44,145 bases of DNA from an uncultured Pelagibacteraceae bacterium (lineage in GTDB: Bacteria; Pseudomonadota; Alphaproteobacteria; Pelagibacterales; Pelagibacteraceae). Numbering within the stretch: the first letter of the stretch is position 1; each line of letters begins with the position of its first letter. The translations under genes and the position numbers were made by a program. A model generated the notes under the pieces. That model worked only from the letters and a program-made list of their open reading frames with translations, was not told where the DNA came from and did no database searches. This document shows positions 25,403-33,750 of this stretch, one piece after another. Where the stretch lies: positions 1 through 44,145 of the forward strand of contig CACGZX010000001.1 of NCBI GenBank assembly GCA_902577625.1. The letters are read 5' to 3'.

Positions 25403-27829
25403 ATGGCATATAAAAGAAATATAAATAAATTACCAATAATACCGAAAGGTGCGAAAAAACATAACGTAGTTTGTAATTACTGCATAGTTGGGTGTGGCTA
25501 TCATGCTTATACCTGGAATGTAGGAGCAGATGGAACTACTACAAACAATATTTTTGGAGAAAATCTATCTGTTCAACAAGGAGCAGACTCTGATGCTTGG
25601 TATTCTCCATCAATGTGGAATATAGTTAAGCAAAATGGAAAAGATGTAAATATAGTAATAAAACCTGACAAAAATTGTGTGGTAAATAGTGGCTTAGGTT
25701 CTCCTAGAGGAGCAAGACAAGGTGAATTAAATTATTCACAATCAACTAGTACACAATTACAAAGATTAACTGATCCTCTTGTTTATAGATATGGTCAACT
25801 CCAACCAACTTCGTGGGACGATGCTATCGGTTTAGTAGCAGATGTAACTAAAGCTGTAATTGATGACCAAGGGGAAGATGGTCTTTTTGTATCAGCTTTT
25901 GACCACGGTGGAGCCGGTGGTGGATATGAAAATACATGGGGAACAGGAAAATTATATTTAGAATCAATGAAAATTAAAAATATAAGAATCCATAATAGAC
26001 CTGCATATAACTCTGAAGTTCATGGAACAAGAGATATGGGAGTAGGTGAGTTAAATTATTGTTATGAGGATACTGAGCTTGCTGACACAATAGTTTCAGT
26101 AGGAGCTAATTCATTAGAGACTCAAACAAATGTTTATTTAAATCACTGGGTTCCAAACATGCGTGGAACATCAATGGATAAAAAGAAGAAACAATTACCA
26201 GGAGAAGACCATGCTCCAGCTAGAATGATTTTTGTTGATCCTAGAAGAACGGTGACAATAAATTCAGCAGAAGCAGAAGCGGGAAAAGAAAATGTAATGC
26301 ATTTAGCGATTAATTCTGGAACAGATTTAGCGTTGTTCAATGCTTGGATGACTTATATCGACTCAAAAGGTTGGGTTGATAAAGATTTTATTAAGGCAAG
26401 CACAATGGATTACGATAAAATGGTTAAAGGAAACAAAACTTCATTATCTGAAGCTGCAAAAATTACTGGATTAACTACAAAACAAATCCAACAGTCAGCT
26501 GAATGGATTGCAAAACCAAAAGGTAACAAAAGACGAAGAACGTGCTTCGTTTACGAAAAAGGTCTGATTTGGGGTAATGATAATTACAGAACTAATTGTT
26601 CTCTAACTAACGTTGCAGCAGCAACCGGAAATATTGGAAGACCAGGTGGAGGATGTTGTAGAATGGGAGGACACCAGGAAGGATACTTTAGACCAGCAGA
26701 TGGTTTTATATGGGAAGGAAATCCTGCTAAACCCCCATATGTTGATAAGTTGCTTATAGAAGGAAAAGGTGGAGTGCACCATGTTTGGGCATGTGACCAT
26801 TACAAAACAACTTTAAACGCTCATGAATTTAAGCGTGTATACAAAAAAAGAACTGACATAGTTAAAGATGCTATGAATGAAGTACCGCATGGTGATCGTA
26901 AAGCATTAGTTAAAGCTATTATGGGTGCTATTAAAAAAGGTGGTTTATTTTCAGTAGATGTAGATATTATCAAAGCAGACATTGCTGAAGCAGCTCATGT
27001 TATTTTACCAGCAGCAACATCTGGAGAAATGAACTTAACGTCTATGAATGGAGAAAGAAGAATGAGATTGACGGAAAGATATATGGATCCTCCAGGTCAA
27101 GCATTGCCTGACTGCATCATTGCTTCAAAACTTGGAGAAGCAATGGGTTTCAGTGGTTATGGCTGGAAGACCGAAGAAGATGCTTTTATGGATGGCTACC
27201 ACAATGGTACTGGAAAAATTGTAACTTATGATAGATTAAGAGCTATGGGCAATAATGGTGTTCAAGAACCAGTTATTGATTATAAGGACGGCAAGTTAGT
27301 TGGTGTTAAACGTTTATACGCCGATGGAAAATTCGACCGTCATGGCAAAGATCATAAAAAACTAATCTTTAAGGAGTCAAAATGGAGAGGTTTACAAGCT
27401 CCTGGAAAAGAAGCTCAGAAGAAGAAGTTTAAATATCTGATCAATAATGGAAGAGCTAACCATGTATGGCAAAATGCTTATCTAGATAGAAAGAACCAAT
27501 TTGTTACAGATAGATGGCCTTACCCATTCATTGAAATGAATCCATCTGATATGAAGAATATTGGAGTATCCGAAGGTGATTTAGTAGAAGTGTTTAATGA
27601 CGATGGTTCAACACAGGCAATGGTTTATCCTACGCCAACTGCAAAAAAGAAAGAAACATTTATGCTTTTCGCTTATCCTACAGGTGTTGTTGGAAACGTA
27701 GTAAACGATGGAGTAAACGAAGTAATTATTCCAAACTATAAACAAACTTGGGCAAATATAAGAAAATTAGCTAACAAACCATCTGGTGTTAACCACGTTA
27801 GCTTTAAGTCAAAGGAATACAAAATATAA
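25403..27829 (+). CDS. aioA: Arsenite oxidase molybdopterin subunit AioA
   Basis: Large subunit (808 residues, family about 825) of the DMSO-reductase superfamily, binding bis-MGD molybdenum and a [3Fe-4S] cluster. The cluster ligands are C24-X2-C27-X3-C31, with Ser near residue 100 where relatives have a fourth Cys; this fits a three-iron cluster. Residues matching the arsenite pocket are present: His207 and Glu216 (EVHGTRDMGVGELN) and Arg420/His424 (RMGGHQEGY). There is no signal peptide, so it would be co-exported with AioB. The predicted reaction is arsenite to arsenate with electrons passed to a c-type cytochrome. No aioX, aioS or aioR is present. Confidence 0.9.
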   Translation: MAYKRNINKLPIIPKGAKKHNVVCNYCIVGCGYHAYTWNVGADGTTTNNIFGENLSVQQGADSDAWYSPSMWNIVKQNGKDVNIVIKPDKNCVVNSGLGSPRGARQGELNYSQSTSTQLQRLTDPLVYRYGQLQPTSWDDAIGLVADVTKAVIDDQGEDGLFVSAFDHGGAGGGYENTWGTGKLYLESMKIKNIRIHNRPAYNSEVHGTRDMGVGELNYCYEDTELADTIVSVGANSLETQTNVYLNHWVPNMRGTSMDKKKKQLPGEDHAPARMIFVDPRRTVTINSAEAEAGKENVMHLAINSGTDLALFNAWMTYIDSKGWVDKDFIKASTMDYDKMVKGNKTSLSEAAKITGLTTKQIQQSAEWIAKPKGNKRRRTCFVYEKGLIWGNDNYRTNCSLTNVAAATGNIGRPGGGCCRMGGHQEGYFRPADGFIWEGNPAKPPYVDKLLIEGKGGVHHVWACDHYKTTLNAHEFKRVYKKRTDIVKDAMNEVPHGDRKALVKAIMGAIKKGGLFSVDVDIIKADIAEAAHVILPAATSGEMNLTSMNGERRMRLTERYMDPPGQALPDCIIASKLGEAMGFSGYGWKTEEDAFMDGYHNGTGKIVTYDRLRAMGNNGVQEPVIDYKDGKLVGVKRLYADGKFDRHGKDHKKLIFKESKWRGLQAPGKEAQKKKFKYLINNGRANHVWQNAYLDRKNQFVTDRWPYPFIEMNPSDMKNIGVSEGDLVEVFNDDGSTQAMVYPTPTAKKKETFMLFAYPTGVVGNVVNDGVNEVIIPNYKQTWANIRKLANKPSGVNHVSFKSKEYKI

Positions 27830-27838
27830 AAAAATATT

Positions 27839-27878
27839 AGAGGCTAGAAATAAAATTCTAGCCTCTTTTCCTTTTTTT
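27839..27878 (+). terminator. Intrinsic terminator after aioA, abutting the cytochrome c start
   Basis: An 11-bp perfect stem (AGAGGCTAGAA at 27839-27849 with TTCTAGCCTCT at 27856-27866) around a six-base loop is followed by a T-rich tail, TTTCCTTTTTTT. This is the strongest terminator in the window. The ATG of the cytochrome c gene begins at 27879, immediately at the end of the T-tract. Confidence 0.9.
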
Positions 27879-28244
27879 ATGATAAAAAAAACTCTATTAG
27901 CTATTCTTTTATTTGTCTCAAATATAAACTTTTCAATAGCTGATATAGAATCTGGAAAAAAAGTATTCAATAAATGTAAAAGTTGTCATTCAATAAAGCA
28001 GGAAAAAAATAAACTTGGACCTCATTTAGTAAAAATTTTTGGAAGAAAAGCAGGGTCTATAGAAAATTTTAAATACTCTTCTGCTTTAAAAGATTCAGGA
28101 ATAATTTGGAGCGAAGAAACTTTAAAAGGATATTTAGCAAATCCAAGAAAATATATACCAGGAACTAAAATGAGTTTCGCTGGAATCAAAAATACCGACC
28201 AATTGAATCACTTAATTGAGTATTTAAAAAAAGATAGTAATTGA
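27879..28244 (+). CDS. Periplasmic class I cytochrome c
   Basis: A 121-residue protein starting at the ATG at 27879 (longer in-frame extension upstream would run through aioA and the terminator). MIKKTLLAILLFVSNINFSIA is a signal peptide; CKSCH at about residue 35 binds heme; GPHLVKIFGRKAGS and the axial Met in GTKMSFAG match cytochrome c2/c552-type carriers. It is a plausible electron acceptor for arsenite oxidase, as in other aio loci. There is no ribosome site because the preceding bases are the terminator tail, so expression by read-through or leaderless translation is possible. Confidence 0.9.
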   Translation: MIKKTLLAILLFVSNINFSIADIESGKKVFNKCKSCHSIKQEKNKLGPHLVKIFGRKAGSIENFKYSSALKDSGIIWSEETLKGYLANPRKYIPGTKMSFAGIKNTDQLNHLIEYLKKDSN

Positions 28245-28275
28245 ATAAAAAAAACTTTTATGATTAAATTAAACT

Positions 28276-29265
28276 ATGTTAATTGATCCTTTTAAACGAA
28301 AAATTTCATACATAAGAATTTCAGTTACAGATAGGTGTGATTTTAGATGTACTTATTGTATGCCTGAAAAAATGCAATTTTTACCCAAGAAAGATTTACT
28401 TACATTAGAGGAATTAGAAAGACTAGGTAATGTCTTTATAGACCTTGGAGTTAAAAAATTAAGAATTACAGGAGGAGAGCCTCTTGTTAGAAAAGATATT
28501 ATGAATTTATTTAAAGGTATTGGAAAAAGAATTGGAAATGGTTTAGAAGAACTAACATTAACTACTAACGGATCACAGTTAGAAGACTATGCAGATGAAC
28601 TTTTTGAAATTGGAGTAAGAAGAATAAATATTTCATTAGACACTCTAGAAAAAAATAAATTTAAACTTATTACTAGATTAGGTAATTTTGAAAAAGTAAT
28701 GAGAGGAATTATGAGAGCAAAAAAGGCGGGAATGAAAGTAAAGATTAATACAGTTGCACTTAAAGGGGTTAATGATATGGAGATTATAAAGTTAGTAAAA
28801 TGGTGTGGTGAAAATCAGTTTAATTTAACTTTTATTGAAGTGATGCCAATGGGAGAAATTGGAGAAAAAAGAATTAATCAATTTATGCCTTTGACAGAAG
28901 TCAAAGAGTTACTCGGTAGTCATTTTACATTAAATAATGATCCAATGAAAACTGGTGGACCTGCTACTTATATGCATTGCGAAGAAACAAAACAAAAAAT
29001 TGGTTTTATAACTCCACTGACACATAATTTTTGTGAATCTTGTAATAGAGTAAGAATTACCTGCACAGGAAATATGTACATGTGTTTAGGTCAAGAGGAT
29101 AAAGAAGATTTAAAAAAACCTCTAAGAGAAAGCAAAAATGATAATGTTTTAAAAGATGTAATTTATAAAGCAATTTTAAGAAAACCAAAAGGACACGACT
29201 TTGTAATAGATAGAGAAGAAAAAGAAAAGCATGTTCCAAGACATATGAGTGTCACTGGTGGATAA
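28276..29265 (+). CDS. moaA: GTP 3',8-cyclase MoaA
   Basis: Radical SAM enzyme that starts molybdenum cofactor synthesis from GTP. The N-terminal cluster motif [11 protein letters not shown] (C-X3-C-X2-C) and the C-terminal second cluster ([21 protein letters not shown]) are intact. GGEPLVRKD and the terminal GG, needed for activity, are present. Length 329 fits. It follows the cytochrome c gene after 31 bases and closes the molybdenum island; moaC lies 4 kb upstream on the other strand. Confidence 0.95.
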   Translation: MLIDPFKRKISYIRISVTDRCDFRCTYCMPEKMQFLPKKDLLTLEELERLGNVFIDLGVKKLRITGGEPLVRKDIMNLFKGIGKRIGNGLEELTLTTNGSQLEDYADELFEIGVRRINISLDTLEKNKFKLITRLGNFEKVMRGIMRAKKAGMKVKINTVALKGVNDMEIIKLVKWCGENQFNLTFIEVMPMGEIGEKRINQFMPLTEVKELLGSHFTLNNDPMKTGGPATYMHCEETKQKIGFITPLTHNFCESCNRVRITCTGNMYMCLGQEDKEDLKKPLRESKNDNVLKDVIYKAILRKPKGHDFVIDREEKEKHVPRHMSVTGG

Positions 29266-29316
29266 ATCAGAAATTCATAACCTTCATTTAAATATAAAAT
29301 AATATGTATTTTTCTT

Positions 29317-30153
29317 ATGGATAAAATTTTAAGTGAAAGTGAAGTAGAGAATTTTAAAAAGGATGGGGCAGTATTTTTAAAAGGAAAATTTGATACTAGC
29401 TGGATAAAAAAACTTCAGACTGGAATAGAAAAAGATATAAAAAATCCAAGTCCAAGATTTAAATCTCATACTTTAGAAAAAGGTGTTCCTGCTTATTTAG
29501 AAGATTATTGGACTTGGCATTTAGTGCCTGAATTTAAAGATTTTGTATTCAATTCACCTTATGCAAAAATAGCATCAGAGTTAATGTCAGCAAAAAAAAT
29601 AAATCTTGTTATGGATAATTGGTTTTTAAGAGAAGGTGGGTCTAAATCTAAAACTCCCTTCCATCATGATGTTAGCTACTTCGATATGGAAGGTACGATG
29701 TGCGTACTTTGGCTACCGCTCCAACCAAGTAAAAAGGATGAAGGTGTTGCTTGGGTAAAAGGATCACATTTATGGAACAAATTGTTTTTAAGGGTTCTTT
29801 TTAAAGATGGTCACAAGATAGAAGGTGATGAATGCATAATTAATGGAAAAAAATATGAAACACCTCCAGATATTTTAGGAAATAAAGAGAAATATGAATT
29901 TTTAAATTGGGATTGTGATTTGGGAGACTGTGTAATTTTTGATATGAGAACACTTCATGGTGCTCTTAGTCTATCTATACCAAACAAAACATTAAGTCGT
30001 TATACTCTAAGAGTAGCAAAAGAAGATGCAAAGATAAGTTATATTGGTGATTGGACTAGTTATAATTATAGAAAAGCTATGCAAGACGCTGGATATAAAA
30101 ATGGCGATCCCCTAGGTGGTGAAATGTTTCCAACTTTATATGAAACTAATTAA
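29317..30153 (+). CDS. Phytanoyl-CoA dioxygenase (PhyH) family oxygenase
   Basis: Fe(II)/2-oxoglutarate-dependent oxygenase, 278 residues. The iron ligands appear as HHD in PFHHDVSYFD (near residue 117) and the distal His in MRTLHGAL; the 2-oxoglutarate Arg lies in LSRYTLRVAK. The family hydroxylates diverse small molecules, so the substrate cannot be named. Starts 51 bases after moaA on the same strand; a convergent hairpin terminator follows. Confidence 0.87.
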   Translation: MDKILSESEVENFKKDGAVFLKGKFDTSWIKKLQTGIEKDIKNPSPRFKSHTLEKGVPAYLEDYWTWHLVPEFKDFVFNSPYAKIASELMSAKKINLVMDNWFLREGGSKSKTPFHHDVSYFDMEGTMCVLWLPLQPSKKDEGVAWVKGSHLWNKLFLRVLFKDGHKIEGDECIINGKKYETPPDILGNKEKYEFLNWDCDLGDCVIFDMRTLHGALSLSIPNKTLSRYTLRVAKEDAKISYIGDWTSYNYRKAMQDAGYKNGDPLGGEMFPTLYETN

Positions 30154-30180
30154 CTTCTAGCCCTTAAGACTAGAAGTTAA
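30150..30180. terminator. Convergent hairpin terminator between the PhyH and GYD genes
   Basis: An 11-bp perfect stem (TTAACTTCTAG at 30150-30160 with CTAGAAGTTAA at 30170-30180) has a nine-base loop. It sits between two converging genes. T-richness after the stem is modest in both directions, so efficiency may be moderate; a bidirectional terminator is the simplest reading. Confidence 0.65.
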
Positions 30181-30192
30181 ATTTCTAAAAAT

Positions 30193-30516
30193 TTATCCTG
30201 CAGGTTTATAAAGACCCATTGCTTTTCCAGCCATCTCAGCTGTTTTACTCATATCCATTTCTTCTAATATAGTAAAATTGCTAATAGCTCCAGAAGCCTC
30301 AACTGCTAATTTAACTGCAGCCATCGACTCAAAGTCTTTTCCGCTAACACATCCAACAAAATCATAAGATCCTCTTGTTATCGCAAATGATTCCATTTTA
30401 GCATCCAATGCTGTTGCCAATGCATTTGCAGCAGCAGCTCTATCTTGTTTGGGATCTTTTATAAATCCTTTAAACGCTTGGGCAGTGTAGTTTCCGATTA
30501 TATAAAATTTAGCCAT
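30193..30516 (-). CDS. GYD-domain protein
   Basis: A 107-residue small alpha/beta protein of the GYD family: YTAQAFKGFIKDPKQDRAAAANALATAL, FAITRGSYDFVGCVSG (the GYD-like turn is GSYD) and AVEASGAISNFTILEEMD. The family is common in proteobacteria with unknown function. A strong ribosome site (AAGGAG eight bases before the ATG) suggests good expression. It is divergent from the aldehyde dehydrogenase gene. Confidence 0.85.
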   Translation of the reverse strand: MAKFYIIGNYTAQAFKGFIKDPKQDRAAAANALATALDAKMESFAITRGSYDFVGCVSGKDFESMAAVKLAVEASGAISNFTILEEMDMSKTAEMAGKAMGLYKPAG

Positions 30517-30565
30517 AATATTCTCCTTTCTTTAATATTTTAGAATATCATTATTACAAAAATGT

Positions 30566-30571
30566 TATAAT
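30566..30571 (+). promoter_or_regulatory. Candidate -10 box for the aldehyde dehydrogenase gene
   Basis: A consensus TATAAT lies 50 bases before the chosen ATG in the 105-base divergent region between the GYD and aldehyde dehydrogenase genes. No convincing -35 is visible 16-18 bases upstream, and AT-rich DNA makes chance matches common. Confidence 0.3.
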
Positions 30572-30621
30572 GAGTAAATTGCATAGTAGACACAATCTAA
30601 AGTAATGTTAAATTGAAGCTT

Positions 30622-32064
30622 ATGTACGAAAAATTTGGACAATTTATTGATGGTAAGTGGCAACAGTCATCTGACAAATCAACATATGAAGTTATTAATC
30701 CAGCTAATGAAGAAGTTATAGGGCATGCATCAAAAGCAACACCTGCTGATGTTGATAAAGCATTAAAGTCTGCCGCTAAAGGTTTAGAAGTTTGGAAAAA
30801 AACACCACCTTGGCAAAGATCTTATATTATAAGAAAAATTGCAGATAAGATGAGAGAAAAACAAGATGTGCTAGCTAAATGGATGACACTTGAAGTAGGA
30901 AAACCATTTGCAGAAGCTAAAGGTGAGGTTGGTGGGGCTGCAGATATATTTGAATGGAATGCTGAAGAAACAAAAAGAATTTATGGACAAACAGTTGAAA
31001 GTAGATTTGCAGATACAAGAGTACATGTTTATTATCAGCCAATAGGAGTTGTTGCGGCTCTAACACCTTGGAATTTTCCATTAGTTTTGTCTTCAAGAAA
31101 AATTTCTACAGCTTTAGCAGCAGGATGTTCAGTAATAGTTAAGCCAGATGTTATAACGCCAGGTACAGTGATGGAGCTTATTGATATATGTAGAGAATGT
31201 GGAGTTCCTCCTGGAGTAGTAAATTTATTATCTGGAGACCCACCAAGTATTGCACAACAATTAATTTCATCAGATATAATTAAAAAAATTTCAGTAACTG
31301 GATCAACAAGAGTTGGAAAATTAATTCTTAAACAAGCAGCTGATAAAGTACAAAGAGTTACAATGGAACTTAGTGGCCATTCTCCATTTATTGTTTTTGA
31401 TGATGCAAATATAGAAAAAGCTACTGATATGGCAATTTCTGCAAAATATAGAAATAATGGACAAGTTTGTATTTCACCCAATAGATTTTATATCCAAGAA
31501 AAGAAAAAAGATGAATTTGTTAATTTATTTATTGAAAAAACAAAAAAATTAAAAATAGGTGATGGCATGGACCCAAATGTTCAACTTGGTCCTTTAACAA
31601 CAAAAAAAAGATTAAATGAAATAGAAGAATTAGTTGAAACAACGAAAAAAGAAGGTGCAAAAGTATTATTAGGTGGAAAAAGACCCGCTGGATTTAATAA
31701 AGGTTTTTATTATGAACCAACAATTTTTGATAATGTAAAAGATGACTTTACAATTATGAAAGTTGAGCCATTTGGTCCACTGGTACCAATGTTATCTTTT
31801 AAATCATTTGATGAAGTAATTGAAAGAGCAAATAATAATGATTTAGGTCTTAGTAGCTACATATGTACAAACTCAATGGAACAAGCGCATAGAGCATCAG
31901 AACTAATGGAAACAGGTACTGTTGCTGTAAACACTCCTTTAGTAGCCATAGCAGAAGCACCGTTTGGAGGAATAAAACAAACCGGATATGGAAGAGAAGG
32001 TGGTTCAATGGCGATTAAAGATTATTTGAATGTTAAATACACACACCTTGGTATCAAAGGTTAG
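30622..32064 (+). CDS. NAD(P)-dependent aldehyde dehydrogenase (succinate-semialdehyde-type)
   Basis: A 480-residue cytoplasmic enzyme. The ATG at 30622 (MYEKFGQFIDGKW) is preferred over the TTG at 30613. Motifs of the superfamily are intact: LTPWNFPL, the NAD loop SVTGSTRVGKLI, the general base Glu in MELSGHSP, and the nucleophile Cys in NNGQVCISPNRF. The overall pattern is nearest to succinate-semialdehyde or glycolaldehyde dehydrogenases. It is the first gene of a same-strand set with an aldolase, a kinase and a hydrolase, so an aldehyde released by the aldolase (for example lactaldehyde or glycolaldehyde) is a likely substrate (inference). Confidence 0.9.
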   Translation: MYEKFGQFIDGKWQQSSDKSTYEVINPANEEVIGHASKATPADVDKALKSAAKGLEVWKKTPPWQRSYIIRKIADKMREKQDVLAKWMTLEVGKPFAEAKGEVGGAADIFEWNAEETKRIYGQTVESRFADTRVHVYYQPIGVVAALTPWNFPLVLSSRKISTALAAGCSVIVKPDVITPGTVMELIDICRECGVPPGVVNLLSGDPPSIAQQLISSDIIKKISVTGSTRVGKLILKQAADKVQRVTMELSGHSPFIVFDDANIEKATDMAISAKYRNNGQVCISPNRFYIQEKKKDEFVNLFIEKTKKLKIGDGMDPNVQLGPLTTKKRLNEIEELVETTKKEGAKVLLGGKRPAGFNKGFYYEPTIFDNVKDDFTIMKVEPFGPLVPMLSFKSFDEVIERANNNDLGLSSYICTNSMEQAHRASELMETGTVAVNTPLVAIAEAPFGGIKQTGYGREGGSMAIKDYLNVKYTHLGIKG

Positions 32065-32069
32065 TTAAA

Positions 32070-32831
32070 TTGAGAAAAAATAAGCTTAAAAAATTATTCA
32101 AAGATGGAAAAGCAGCCATCAATGGGTGGATAGAAATACCTAGTTCATATTCCGCAGAAGCAATGGCCCATCAGGGTTGGGATTCCTTAACTATAGACTT
32201 ACAACATGGAGCTATTAGTCAATCAGATATTTTACAAATCTTTCAAGCAATCTCAACAACTGAGGTTGTTCCAATGGCTCGATTAAACTGGAATGAACCA
32301 GATCAAATAATGAAAGCTCTTGATTATGGAGCTTACGGGATAATTTGTCCAATGGTGAGCAATAGAAACCAAGCGGAAAAGTTTGTTCAAGCATGCATGT
32401 ATCCACCAAAAGGTTACAGAAGCTTTGGTCCCACGAGAGGCTTTATGTATGGAGGAAATGATTATGTAGATCATGCAAATGATGAAATTTTAAAAATTGC
32501 AATGATAGAAACAAAAGAAGCATTAAACGAATTAGATAAAATAATGAAAACCCCAGATCTTGATGGTGTTTATATTGGTCCTTCAGATTTAAGTTTATCG
32601 ATCGGAGAAAAAGCTGGTTTTGACAAGCCAGAAGGACATCCAACTTATGAACAAACTTTAAATATTCTAAACCATGCAAAAAAAAATAATATAGTTGCTG
32701 GGATTCATAATGCTACTCCAGATTACGCAAAAAAAATGATTAATATTGGATTTCAGCTAGTATCAGTTGGTAGTGACAAAATATTTATGAGCGATGGAGC
32801 TAAATCAATTGTAAACAAGATTAAAAATTAA
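32070..32831 (+). CDS. HpcH/HpaI-family 2-oxo acid aldolase
   Basis: A class II metal-dependent aldolase, 253 residues, cleaving 2-keto-3-deoxy or 4-hydroxy-2-oxo acids to pyruvate plus an aldehyde. NGWIEIPSSYSAEAMAHQGWD, LQHG, MARLNW, the metal ligand Glu in MIETKEAL and the Asp in GPSDLSLSIG are as expected. The start is a TTG five bases after the previous stop; no ATG lies close by in frame. The stop overlaps the ROK gene start by one base, indicating tight coupling. Confidence 0.9.
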   Translation: MRKNKLKKLFKDGKAAINGWIEIPSSYSAEAMAHQGWDSLTIDLQHGAISQSDILQIFQAISTTEVVPMARLNWNEPDQIMKALDYGAYGIICPMVSNRNQAEKFVQACMYPPKGYRSFGPTRGFMYGGNDYVDHANDEILKIAMIETKEALNELDKIMKTPDLDGVYIGPSDLSLSIGEKAGFDKPEGHPTYEQTLNILNHAKKNNIVAGIHNATPDYAKKMINIGFQLVSVGSDKIFMSDGAKSIVNKIKN

Positions 32832-33736
32832 TGCAAATAGGAATAGATTTAGGAGCTAGCAAAATAGAGAGTGTTGTATTGTCTGATGATGGAAAGGAAC
32901 ATTTAAGAGAAAGAGAGTATACGCCACAAAGTTACAATGAGACAATAAACCTTATAAAAAAAATAGTAATAGAGATTGAAAGAAAATTTAACAAAGAATT
33001 AAATGTTGGTTTATGTCATCCAGGTGCAATAATTCCTTCAACTGGTAAACATAAAAATGCAAACAATACTTTATGGTTAAATAATAGAACATTACAAAAA
33101 GATATATCTAAAGAACTTAATAAAAATGTTTATTGTGAAAACGATGCAAATTGCCTTGCTTTATCCGAAGCTATTGATGGATCTGCGAAAAATTATAAGA
33201 CAGTTTTTGGTGTAATACTTGGCTCAGGATGTGGAGGCGGGTTAGTTATTAATAAAAAAATTGTTTCAGGATCAAATAATAATGCAGGTGAATGGGGCCA
33301 TAACCCTTTACCATATTTTGGATTAATCGAAGATGAAGTTTCTCCATTATCGAAAGATAGTGTCTTTGTACCCAATATTTCTATTGAAAAATATGTTTCC
33401 GGCAAAGGATTGGAAGATTTATATTTTGAAAAATTTAAAAAAAAAACTTCATCAGAAGAAATATTTAAAAACCAAAAGGAAAATCAAAAATTTATAGATA
33501 ATTTCTATAATAGACTCTCAAGAAGTTTATCTACATTAATAAACACTATCGATCCAGACGTTATAGTGTTCGGTGGAGGGCTATCAAATGAAATTAATGA
33601 TTTGAATTTACTTAAAGAAATGACAGGAAATTTCGCCAGTTCTTCGGATTTAAACACGGAATTCGTTAAGCCTATGTATGGAGATGCAAGCGGAGTTAGA
33701 GGAGCGGCTAGACTAGGAAAAACAATTAATTATTGA
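32831..33736 (+). CDS. ROK-family sugar kinase lacking the zinc motif
   Basis: A 301-residue ROK kinase. The N-terminal phosphate loop GIDLGASKIE, CHPGAIIPSTGKHKNANN (sugar binding), the catalytic base region CENDANCLALSEA and LGSGCGGGLVI are intact, and the metal/sugar motif GEWGHNPLP is present. The CxCGxxGCxE zinc motif that normally follows is missing: the segment before SGKGLEDLY holds no cysteine. The product therefore either folds without zinc or acts on an unusual substrate. Fructokinase- or N-acetylglucosamine-kinase-like function is possible. It is coupled to the aldolase by a one-base overlap. Confidence 0.85.
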   Translation: MQIGIDLGASKIESVVLSDDGKEHLREREYTPQSYNETINLIKKIVIEIERKFNKELNVGLCHPGAIIPSTGKHKNANNTLWLNNRTLQKDISKELNKNVYCENDANCLALSEAIDGSAKNYKTVFGVILGSGCGGGLVINKKIVSGSNNNAGEWGHNPLPYFGLIEDEVSPLSKDSVFVPNISIEKYVSGKGLEDLYFEKFKKKTSSEEIFKNQKENQKFIDNFYNRLSRSLSTLINTIDPDVIVFGGGLSNEINDLNLLKEMTGNFASSSDLNTEFVKPMYGDASGVRGAARLGKTINY

Positions 33737-33750
33737 TACTATAAAATACA

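Noticed and set aside
27786..27878. N-terminal extension of the cytochrome c frame through aioA and the terminator
   Set aside because: The upstream codons overlap AioA coding and the hairpin; the signal peptide begins exactly at the ATG at 27879.
31035..31481. 148-codon minus-strand ORF inside the aldehyde dehydrogenase gene
   Set aside because: Length is notable but it is the complement of a well conserved catalytic region and has no recognisable domain.
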